NCBI GenBank assembly: GCA_964020085.1
Contig: OZ026595.1
Span: 8,469,216-8,533,215 of the forward strand
Length of the DNA stretch: 64,000 nucleotides
From: Micromussa lordhowensis
Lineage: Eukaryota; Cnidaria; Anthozoa; Scleractinia; Lobophylliidae
Direction: 5' to 3'
The notes below the pieces were generated by a model. It made no database searches, was not told the origin of the DNA, and saw only the letters and a program-made list of their open reading frames with translations. Numbering within the stretch: the stretch's first letter is position 1; every line of letters starts with the position of its first letter. Shown here in pieces: positions 27,701 to 39,700 of this stretch. Position numbers and translations under genes: made by a program.

Positions 27701-30700
27701 TAGCTCCTCCAACAGTTAGGGCTGCATCGTCTGCTGAACTACTCCTAATTCCAGTGATAGCATTATCACCCATTTGGAGAGTACCTGTCATAGCACGTGA
27801 ACCATCCAATTTTAATACATCTGTAGGTAGCTTACTTATTTCTGCTAAGACAAATGCCTTGGAGACCAAATCATTTGTATCAAAAGTATTGACACCATAT
27901 GGTTCAGTATTTCTTATCCGTTTACCTTTTAAGTCATAGTCATCACCTTTTAATTTTAAAAAGTTTTCATTGACATAAAGTTTATTAACAGCCATTTTAG
28001 AATCTTTTACATAATTAGGGTAATCAATGATTGGGACATCATCTTGAGTCTCTAAATCTGTTATTTTATTGTCATTCATCTTGAGATTTCCAGTCATAGC
28101 ACGAGAACCATCTACTTTGAGATAAAGACTTAAATCAGACTGTGGTATGGAAGCAATTTGACTTTCTAAATAAGTCTTTGTCACAGGTTGCTGCGGCCCA
28201 GTTGGAATAGGTAAGCTAAAAATCCTATTTCCATTCATAGAAAGATTACCAGTCATGTTTTGGCTTCCGTTTAGGAGTAATACTTCTGACCTATCTGCTT
28301 TTCTAGAAGATAAATCATTAATAGCAATATCCTGTTTAGCGTCTTCATCGTCAACATATTCTTTGCTTGTTGCATCTTTAGAGTCAGTAGGATTACCAAT
28401 ATTGATTATCTTTTCATTATTCATATTGATCGGTTCAAAATTTAATATTGTTCCTGAAAAATCAGTACTTTTAACATTAAATAATCTATGATCAAAACTA
28501 GTCCTTTGTATTCCTTTGACACATCTACTAAAAAATAGAAATTTAAAATTAGAGTTACTGGAACCATAATATCGAAATTGTAAACGGATGTTCACATCTC
28601 TTTTAGAACTATTAAATATTATGTAAGCTTTTGCGTAATTGCTAAACCAATCATGACTAAAATCAATTATGTTTGCATTACCAGTGACATTTGTAAATAA
28701 TAGCCTATCTGAATCACCATCTGTAACTATATTTGTTCCATCATATCCAAATATTTCAAAAACGATAGAATAATTAGGATCTATTTCTAAATTGTTCACT
28801 AGTCGAACAGTAGAATAAGCATAACCAGATTGCGCCCCTTCTCGAGGCGCTTCTAATAGTTCAAAATGATCAGTGTGCCCAGGAATAGGTATAGATCCTT
28901 TAGTACATTCTGCTTTATCACCAAAATCTTTATAAAAAGTAAAACTAGGTTGCAAATGATAATTTGTCCTATGATCTGTTGTCATCTCCTTTAATTGTTT
29001 TAGAGGTACAGCATCATTATCATCCGTAGCATCTTCTAAATCACTAATCTTATGATTATTCATATTTAAATGACCAGTCATTGAAGTTGTTCCATCTCTT
29101 TTCAGATAAGGTGACAAATCAATAGCTGGTAGGTTATTATCTACATACTCTTTTGTTGCTGCATCATTATTATCGATAGGAAGGGCTACTTCAGTTAATC
29201 GCTTACTATCAATATCAAAATTACCATCATCAGTTAGACTAAATCCAATTCCAGGTAAACCAGGATCACCTTTTTCACCTCTTCCTGTTGCTGATGTTGA
29301 TTCAAGTTGTCCATTGCTAAAACCCATATATAATATACTAAATTAAATTTCTTCTTCTTCTTCTTCTTCTTCTCGATCTCTTAAGTAATCAGAATCTAAC
29401 ATTTTGAGATTTTTAATTAATAATAATATTTCATCAGAAATAGATTCGTTGTATTTTTTTTCAACTTCTTTTAAACATTCTAGTTTACTAGTAAGATTCT
29501 CTAATAAAAAATTTATCTCATTAAACACATTAAATATTTCGTGTGTTAATCTTCTCGGCAAACTAATTCTATCCATCCTATATATTTTCATTGAAATTTT
29601 TTCTGATTGTCTTTTTTGTCTTATCAATGTACGCAAAACTATAAGGCTCACTAGTCGCACTCTCGAATCGCTTCTTAGGTACATTGACTTCTTTACACAT
29701 TCTTGCTGTCTCTGCATTACTTGGAGAGTCAAAAATACAAAAATGAGAGCAATTCAACCTGATGTCTTTGGGAGTGAGATAATAAGATTGACTTAAATAG
29801 ATTACACTGCAATTTTTATGACGGCCACCAATAAAATATTCAATGAGAGGTTTTTGGTTTCGTTCACAAGCAAAGTCATCAAAGATAACTATTTTTTGAT
29901 TATCGTGGTCTAGGCTTTCCAGAGGAATGACATCACCATTACTCTCTTCTATGACATCATAACCAACCTCTTCTGAAATGGGTTGAAATGTTTCTAATAG
30001 TTGTCTGTACTTTGGTTGCTCAAGATTTTTTGAAAACAAGTAAATCTTATCATAGTAGAGTAGAGGATTACAAAGCATATGCATGAGAACGTTAGTTTTA
30101 CCACAACCGCTTGGTCCACAAATTAACATTCGAAAATTGTCTGAAGGCATATAAGGTAGCAGTCGTTTGAAATTGCTGTCATTATTAGAAGCTGAATCAT
30201 AATTAGGAATTTTCATCTATATAATTAATATTTTTTTAATAAATGACTCATATTATGCCACATAATATAAAAAATATAAATATTATATGAGTCTCTCAAA
30301 TTGGAAACGATTAGCTCAGAAACGGACTGAGACTGGAAGGATGAAGAATCAGCTTTATGATGAGATCACTGAAGAGAAGATAAAGAGTAAGACTTCTGAC
30401 CAGCGGATAACAAAATCATTTAGACTAGATGAAATCATAGATGGGTTAAAGGCACAAAAGCCTAAGAATAGACCGCAAATGAGAATACGTCCTGCCCCAG
30501 CGGGTAAACCAGAAGCGATTGATTATGCACCAGAAGTAGATCCATATGAAGATATGGATGTAGAAGGATTATTAGATCTCCAAGATTACGTAGCGCCCCA
30601 GGCAGAAAAACAAATAATACCTAAAGGCGCGCCACCAAAATATGAAATGGATCCTAGTTTTTGGAATCTAGGAGGAGATGAATCTTTACCACCAGAATAT

Positions 30701-33700
30701 TCTTTTGTGGAAGAAGGACCTTTAGCAATTGAATCACCACCTGATGATGATGATGATGAAGATTTAGATAGAGGAGATATTAATAGAATTTTAGATAGTG
30801 CAAATCTTCCTAACTATGATGATGTTGAAATGAGATTATCCCAACCAGAAATGACACCAGTTAAACGTAGTAAATATCTCGAGAGTAACATAAAAAGAGC
30901 AAATTCTGAAATAAGCAGTATTACAAGTAAATTTAAGACAAATACAACTAATAGACTAAAACAAGCCATAAAAAAAGGATTGCCAAAAGATGTAATAGAA
31001 AAGCTAGAGCGAGAAAAAGATATGGCTCATAAATTTGCTGATAGTAGACTAAAACCTATTCAAGAATATAGAGACTATCTAAAAGTACAGAAAAAGAAAA
31101 GTACAAAGGGAAGTGGCGTCAGGAGAGGCAGAGGAGTCTATTTCTATAATGATGCTCAAGAATTACTAAAGAAATTAACACTAATTATTGGTGAAATGGA
31201 AGCAGGCAATACAAGTGTCAAGATGAGAAATATGGGTCAAACTATCTTAGACACTCTATTAAGAACAAAATCAATCAATAAGTCGCAATATCAAAAGTTA
31301 GTGAAAAAATATTTCAGGGTGTGATATATGGAGAGAGAAATCTCATTAAGCAGTTTTGCAGTTAAAGATGAAGCTGGTAATCGACCTGGTGATTTTACTA
31401 CAAGGTTTTCTAGAACGCTAGACTATGAACACAGTGATGGGATTTGGTATATTGGTTTTAATAAAATTATTTCAATGGCTTTTACATGGACAAATATAAA
31501 TTCTGGTTACGACAATCAAAAGATAGCTTACAGTAAAGACGGTGGGAAAACATTTACAGATATTGATTTTCCAAAAGGAGTTTGGGATTACACTGATATT
31601 GATAATTACATTAAGGAAAAGACTAAAATAGTCGGCGGTGATGGTGATGAAGAATTTCCAATCACGGTGACTTTTGATGAACCAACTTTTAGAGTCTTAG
31701 TGACTTTAGACGCTAACTATCAGCTTGACCTGCGTAAATCTAATTTTGGTAAACTAATAGGATTCGATAAGGTGATCTTAAGAGATGAGAGAAACGTTAG
31801 CCCCAAAGTACCTAACCTATCAGAAGATACAGATGTCCTAAATATTCACTGTGATTTAGTCTCTGATTCATTAGTAGATGGGGTAGAATCAGATATTGTT
31901 TTTAGTTTTGGTACAGGAACGCTCAGACCTTCTTACAATTTTACCCTTGAACCGCGTCGTGTTATATACAATCCTATCAATAAAACAAGAGTTTCAAGCG
32001 TTCGAATCTATGTAACTGATGGCTTAAGAAGACCAGTCTATTTAAATCATGCTGACACTGCATTTTCATTAATCTTAAAAAAAGTTCCATTTTAATTATA
32101 TATGAAGTCAAGAGAGTTCAAAAAGATTTATCACCCAAGAATGGGACGATATGTCTACAAACACCGTGGCAATGGAATTATAGTAGATAATCTTATGAAA
32201 CCACTAAAAAAGGTAGCTAGTGCTTTAACTGGACAGGTTTTAAAACCATTTGCTAAAAAAGCAATACAAGCTGGTGTCGCTCATGCGGGAGAACGAGTTG
32301 GTAAAAAGGCTGCTGATAAAGTTATAGAGCGATCTGGTGAGCTTATCCGAAAAAGGCTATCCTCAGGGTCTAAAAAAGCGACAAAGTCAACAAAGTCAAC
32401 AAAGTCAAAGCCAGGTAGAGCAAAGCCAAAAACGCAGGAGGAAGTTTATACACTGATTAATAATCTAATAGCACGCTCTTAAAGAAAAAAAAAATCTGAT
32501 AAAAAATATATAATGGCATTTAGATCACCAGAGTACGTACAGAGAAACGAACTAGTGCAATTTCGTCTTCAAGATGCTATAAGAGCTCCTGCCAATACTC
32601 AAGAGCAAAATAAGAAAGGATACAAATTTCATGTTACTGATCGGGGTATTATGCTTGATTGGTTTAACGCCTTTTTTGAAGTGCGATTCAGATTAGACCT
32701 TCGAGCAAATGGTGGAGACAATGCAGACGCCAGAACAACAATTATTAATGGATCGCATTCATTAATTAAGCATATGGTAATAAAGAGTGCAGGAAAAATC
32801 GTCTATGACACTGATAATCTTCATCTTGTAACTTTTGCAAAAAATCTTTTAGAATATTCAGATGATTTTGGGCGTAGTACGGCCAAAAATAGCTTATGGT
32901 ATTTAGATACAGATGCCACTTCAGATGATACAAACACTGGTTTGGAAAGTAGGCGTTTATTAACAGCTAACAGAGCTCATGTTAATACAAGTATTCCATT
33001 AAATAGGTATTCTTTTTTCGAAGAATTAGAAGGACGATTGTTACCTCCAATGGATCTCCAATTTGAAATAGAACTTACACCGGACGCTGAAGTATTATAT
33101 GGGGCAGTTGATACATTGAGATTAGTAATTGATCGTTTTTATCTATGGGTACCCCGACTAGAACCAAAAGATGCTCTGATGACTAAATTCATCAGTGAAT
33201 ACCAAAAACCCAGTAAATGGAAATACCTCAAAGAAATGTACCAAAGTTCAGATACTACTAGAAACAGTGGTGATTTCAGAATCTCAGCTAGTATTGATAA
33301 AGTACAGCATGTTTTCCTCTACTTCCAGAGACTTAAGACAAATGATATGTCAGCAAACCCTTATATTTTTGATACTTTTAAACTTAATGCTGCTAACAAT
33401 AATAGTCATCTTAGCACATGTCGTCTTGAATATGGTAATGGTGTCTTCTATCCAGAACTTGAATATGATACAGAAAGTAAAACAAGAATCTATTATGATT
33501 TAATGAATTATTCATGGAAAAGAATGATTATAATACAGGTACTCAGCTCAATATCACTAATTTTTCGAGTCTTTACCCAATGTTATATTTTGACCTGACT
33601 TATCAAACAGAACAGGTAAGCAGAGATCCAAAGCAACTTAACGTAAGATTTCGCCTCTCACAAGCAGCAGCTGCTGATTTCCGAGTGCATGCAATTGTTC

Positions 33701-36700
33701 TCTATGAAGAAGATGTTGTTGTTGATAAAGTGGGAGATCAATTAGTTATTGTCTAAAAAAAAATAAAAAAAATATATATATTTAGAAAAAATATTTTAAT
33801 NNNNNNNNNNNNNNNNNNNNNNNNNNNNNNNNNNNNNNNNNNNNNNNNNNNNNNNNNNNNNNNNNNNNNNNNNNNNNNNNNNNNNNNNNNNNNNNNNNNN
33901 NNNNNNNNNNNNNNNNNNNNNNNNNNNNNNNNNNNNNNNNNNNNNNNNNNNNNNNNNNNNNNNNNNNNNNNNNNNNNNNNNNNNNNNNNNNNNNNNNNNN
34001 ATTTCACAATAGCGGAAAGGATAAGCGCAACATCGGCATACAATATTCAGTAAACACCACTGAACTAAACATGTAGTCAGATTGAGTTCAGCACCATTGT
34101 TATGCTAAAGCAGTTTCTTATCGCCGATGCTTGATTTTTACATGTAATTATCAATTACCCTATTATCATTCCAGAATGTTGTCCGATAATCCAATAGAGA
34201 CAATCGAATCAGAAGCCTTCAGACCTGGAATCCCCCATCTATTGATGTAAGTTTCCTTTACAAATGGACTGATACGTTATTAAATGCATTTGACTCCGAA
34301 AAAGTTCCTTTTATATCGGTGCCGCATTGTGGAATAACCTTCTAACTGATATCAGTTGGAAGGGTATTCCAACTAAAATATTAGGTGAATTTAAGACAAA
34401 GCTAAGCAACTACTGTTTCGACATGTTCGAGTGAACTAACAACACGACGTCCCTGAAAAGCAGTACTTTTGTTTTCATTCATTTGTATTTATCAGGTAGT
34501 TAGTTTAGTTAGTTTAGATTAGGCTTCGATTCACTGTAATTACTTTTATAATGATTATATTGTTTTAATTCTTACATCTGTAGATATTTACTGAGTGGAA
34601 TCTACCGTGTATAAATAGAGTGATCTAACTATCTAAATTTTCCCAACTCGCGCCCCTTATTCTGCCGGGCTCTCTGCCCTTTGCTGTCTAAAGCAAACAC
34701 GACATTATCGCCACAGTGCAAATGGACTACTATTACGGGTCTATACGATGACCCGTTTATACATATCAGGGCCGCTTCATGTACGATAATGGAAGACGCT
34801 TGCTAGCAAATCGATAGACTCTACCTTCGTTGGACTTAATGATGTCCTCGGGCAGACCTCCTGGGTCGGGTTGTTCAAAGCCCGATTAGGCTAACCCAGG
34901 ATTAGCGAAGAATTTGATTTTTAGTTTTGTAACTTTGCGGTGAGGTTTTTGTATTTATATTTTTGTCCTTCAGTTTTGAATTTCAATAATCTCAAACTAC
35001 ACAAAAAATAAGCAGTGAAAACTGTTCTATACAAGAAATATACATACTACGATTAACTTTTAATCCCGGTTTAGCGTTAACCGGCTTTCGAACAACTCGG
35101 CCAGAACGCTAATTGGTCGGCTCTTCCTCCACTCAGCTTGCGAACTGAAATTCAGACGAGTGTAGCCTGGGCTAAAGTTAACACCAATTGAAAAAGGAGA
35201 GCATGGGGGGATGCTATGTAGCGATTTATCGCTATTTATCGCTACATGCTATGTAGCGATAAATAGTAATTAAAAATAGATAAATAAATGAAACATGCAG
35301 CAAGAAGCTGTCTACATTTCATACTAGGTAAGCTTGACAAGCTGCTGCCATTAGGAAAGCAAAAAAAAAAAATCACAGGTTAATACATGAGTAGTCTCCT
35401 CCGCAGCCGTTATTAGGGTCGTCACGCAACGCTTCTCCTGCGTGACGACCCTAATAACGGCTGCAGAGGAGACCAATACATGAGTGAAGTAGTTCAAATC
35501 TGCAGGCACGTTACGTTTTTGGAAAATCAGTAAGATCGTTATCCTTTTTTTGTTATTATTAACGAGTATATATCTTTTTTCTATTTTTCCATTCAATCTG
35601 ACAGATATTTGCTACGAACGAAGCTGAAAATACTGAACCTTGAATCCGTGATCGGCGTTAGTCGCCTACATTCTCAATTGTAATGTATCCAATATGTATT
35701 GAGACTGACACTCATGCATACTGTACCTTTCAAAGCACAGAGGTTATGACATTTAAAAAATGAAGGCCCATAACATGGAAATATGGCGTCATATTAAGTA
35801 GAAATAACGTCATCATTTTTGTACAGCAAGATTGCTGTATCCGCTGTATCCGCCAGTTTGAATTTTATGGGGTTTTTCTTATAGACAGTGCGGGAAGGCG
35901 CACCTATATGAGTGTGATACCCGTCTGGGAAATTGTTTAAGCTTAAATATTGATGAGGCATATTTTTGGTGTTTAATTTTGGCAACACAATTAGAACATG
36001 TAAAATGATAAAGAAAAATCACAAAATCACAATAAATGAATAGATAAAAAACTCAAGCGATTGACTTGATTGACTTGACTAATTTGATTAAAAACAAGAT
36101 TTACACTTTCTATTGTTGTTGTAACTCCGGATCGTGTGACTGCGTTTCAATCATGTGTGTGTGTGTGTGTGTGTGTGTTTGTTTCTTTTCAGACTGATCA
36201 AGAATCGAACTGCTGCAACACTTAAATACAAGCCAAAGAACTGTACAATATATCTGTTAGTATCCAGAAAGAAAAAGGGTCTGTAAATGTGTCTTGAAAT
36301 TTAAGTAAACTTCTGTATAAAAACAATATTTAGTTTAAAGAGTTAAAAAGACATTCTCTGGTTAAAAGTTTAAAAACACGAGCTTTCGATTGCCAGTCTG
36401 CAATCTTTAAAAGTCAAGTGTAAAAAGCGGAGGTAAAATAAATATACAAAAAGGTGAGAAAATAACGAACAAATAAATAAATATACAAATACAAAGGAAA
36501 TACTTGTTGTAGTGTATTAGGATCCAGTTCCCCTCCTGTATGATGAAATGCAGACCCTCTCGGTTAAGTAGTCGAGCACGAGTTATCATGGCGAAATAAA
36601 GTTACCGTTGTTGTTTGATGCAATCCGGTTTAATCCTTCTTATCACCGACCAGTTCGGGACACAACATTGGCGACGAGGATGGACGACAACGAAAGAAAC

Positions 36701-39700
36701 CATATTAAAACCTTCGACTGCCACGGCGACCGAAACACGTTGGGTCTCCGATGGAAACGCTGGCTTATCGCGTTCGAGCTGTTTGCCGACGGAAAAGGGC
36801 TGATCTTGAATGAAGAAACTGCAACCAACAGGCAGAGAAGACGAGCATTACTGCTTCATTTAGCCGGTACTGACGTTCAAGATATCTTCTACACACTCCC
36901 AGACACAGGAGATGCGAAAGATTATAAGAAAGCTGTGGATGCACTAAACGCATACTTCGTTCCAAAGGTCGACACAACATACGCTAGGCATTGCTTCAGA
37001 CAGCTAACACAAGCACCCGGGGAAACAATTCGACAGTTTGCCACCAGATTAAGGCGAGCAGCAAGAGATTGTGGCTACGGAGCGGACACAGACAATCAAA
37101 TTCGCGATGAAATCCTTTGCAAGTGCACCAGTACGTACATCAAGCGAAAGCTCTTGGAAGAAGGTCGAGGTCTTAATTTAGACAAAGTGCTCGAAATAGC
37201 AGAGAACTGTGAAAAAGTGGACACACAACTCGCTGCAATGGCTACAGAAGGACCAGGAGTGAAAGGAAAGAAGATTCGGCAAATGTAAACCGCATAGAGG
37301 ACAACAAGAAAGGCCCAGGGAAGAATTTACAACTCACCTGCTACCGATGTGGCAGACCTGGACATCTTGGTAAAGACCCGAATTGCCCAGCAAGAGGTCA
37401 GTCTTGTCGCAAATGTGGATTGGAAGGACATTTCCAAAAGCGTTGCAAGACGAAACACAAACGCGAAGGCGGAAAAGGAAAAACCAAGGGCCACAGGTAC
37501 CCCAAGGGAGGCTCCGCAAATATGGTAGATACGCAAGATGATGAAGATGACTCAGAATATGCTTTTATGTAGGAGAAAAAAAGCAAGAGAAAATTGAAGT
37601 CATTATTGGAGGATGTAAGCTGAGTGTGATAATAGATTCTGGAGCAAGTACTAACATCATCGACAAGCAAACATGGGAGTGGCTGAAGAGAAACAAAGTG
37701 AAGTGTAAATCAGCTCGTTCAGACAAGAAGCTCTTCGCATATGCATCCCAGACCCCATTAGATGTAATAGGAACATTCTCATGCGAGGTCTCTGCAGGAA
37801 GAAACACCGCCAATGCCGAGTTCTGTGTAATCAATAGCAAAGGAGATCAACTCCTAGGGAGAGACATTGCAGCTAGCCTTGGTGTATTGAAGATTGGGAT
37901 TGACGTCGCTGCAGTAAACACAAGTTTGCAAACCATTGGTGAAGTCCTGCAAGAGAAATACCCGGAAGTCTTCAGTGGTGTCGGAAAACTAAAAGATCGA
38001 GCAGTACAACTTCACATAGACCCAAACATGAAGCCGGTAGCGCAGCCAATACGGAGGACTCCTTTCAGCCTGAGTTCAAAGGTGGAAGAGAAGATCCAAG
38101 AACTAATTAACTTGGAAATAATAGAGCCAGCAACTGGGCCCACCCCGTGGGTTAACCCCGTAGTTGTGGTTCCCAAGTCAGAAGGAGACATTCGACTCTG
38201 CATTGACATGCACAGGGCAAACGAGGCAATACTGAGAGAGAGGCACCCTATCGCAACGGTTGATGAAATCTTACAGGTAGCAGAGTATTTAGCAAGCTTG
38301 ATTTGAGGTGGGGCTTAGCCACCAATTGGAATTGACATCTGACTCGCGAGGAATCACAACGTTTGTGACCCACTGTGGACTGTTCAGATATAAGAGACTG
38401 TTGTTCGGAGTTAATTCAGCCTCTGCACAATATCAACACGAGATCCAGACAGCACTCGCCGGAATAGATGGGCAGGAAAACGTCTCAGATGATATAATAG
38501 TGCATGGCAAAGATCAAGCTGAACACGACGCAAACCTGGAGCTGGTGATCAAGAGGCTTGGAGAGCGTGGATTGACCCTGAACGCAGCAAAGTGCCAGTT
38601 CAGCATGGATAAGCTAACATTCGTCGGGATGGTTCTATCAGCAAACCGAGTCAGCTGTGCTGCAGACTAGGTTGAGGCCGTTACCAGTGCAAGAGAACCT
38701 CAAAGTGCCTCGGAGACACGCAGCTTCCTGGGGCTGGTGAACTATTGTGGTCAATTCATACCAGACCTAGCAGCTATCTCTGAACCCCTGAGACGTCTGA
38801 CAAAGGCAGGCATGCCATTTGTATTTGGAGAAGAACAGAAAGAAGCGTGCGCGGAATTGAAGAAGCGCCTAACAAACTCAGAGATTTTGGGGTATTTCGA
38901 CAAAGATGCCCCAACGCAAGTAATCGCAGACGCGAGCCCTGTTGGGCTGGGAGCTGTTTTGACCCAAATAAGCAAGGATGGACCAAGAATTATCAGTTAT
39001 GCAAGCCGAAGTCTGACAAGTACTGAGACAAGATACTCACAAACAGAGAAAGAGGCGCTCGCACTAATATAGGCCTGTGAAACGTTCCACCCTTACATCT
39101 ATGGCGTCCCATTTGAACTCATAACAGATCACAAGCCACTCGAGGTGATTTATGGCCCGAGATCTAAACCGTGCGCACGCAATGAAAGGTGGGTACTAAT
39201 GATGCAACCATATCAAGTGGTACCAACCGGGCCCGAAGAACATCGCTGATCCACTCTCGAGACTAGTGAGCAGCATGGAAAATGGAAGCAAATGCTCATC
39301 ACAGGCTGAAGAATATGTACGATTCGTGGCAGTATCAGCAACACCCAATGCAATGACGACTCGTGAAGTTGAGGAGGCATCTGCCGCTGACGAAGAACTT
39401 TCAGCAGTTAGGCAGTGTATCAGTGGAAAGCCATGGGACCAGTTAGTTTACAAGCGATACCTCCCATGCAGCGGTGAGCTGTGCACTATTGGAAAGCTGG
39501 TACTCAGAGGAACAAGAATTGTCATCCCGAAGAAGCTTAGGCCCAGAGTGTTATTCATTGCCCACGAAGGCCACTTGGGCATTCTTGGAACTAAGCAAAA
39601 GCTTCGCAGCAAAGTATAATGGCCCGGCATGGAGAGAGATTCAGAGAAACATTGTAAAACCTGCTATGGGTGTCAGTTGGTCAGTCGTCCCGCTCCCCCA

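Larger units (their letters stand above)
23690..33800. mobile_element. Integrated polinton-like DNA virus (right end lost in a gap)
   Basis: An intron-free, AT-rich block of ten genes sits inside a host intron: MCP, minor capsid protein, core-like basic protein, conserved C-terminus protein, A32-type ATPase, a coiled-coil protein, two fibres and two small proteins. The capsid and ATPase set is the morphogenesis module of polinton-like viruses and adintoviruses. DNA polymerase, integrase and protease are not seen, so either they lie in the gap or the copy is partial. The left end is marked by short repeats at about 23.69-23.89 kb. The right end runs into the N block, so terminal repeats and the target duplication cannot be checked. 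Confidence 0.8.

Noticed and set aside
29577..29732. N-terminal extension of the small coiled-coil viral protein
   Set aside because: It would overlap the ATPase gene in another frame. The start at 29576 has the TATATA motif.
35393..35474. CRISPR-like or terminator hairpin
   Set aside because: It is a single palindromic MITE with target duplications in a eukaryotic intron.
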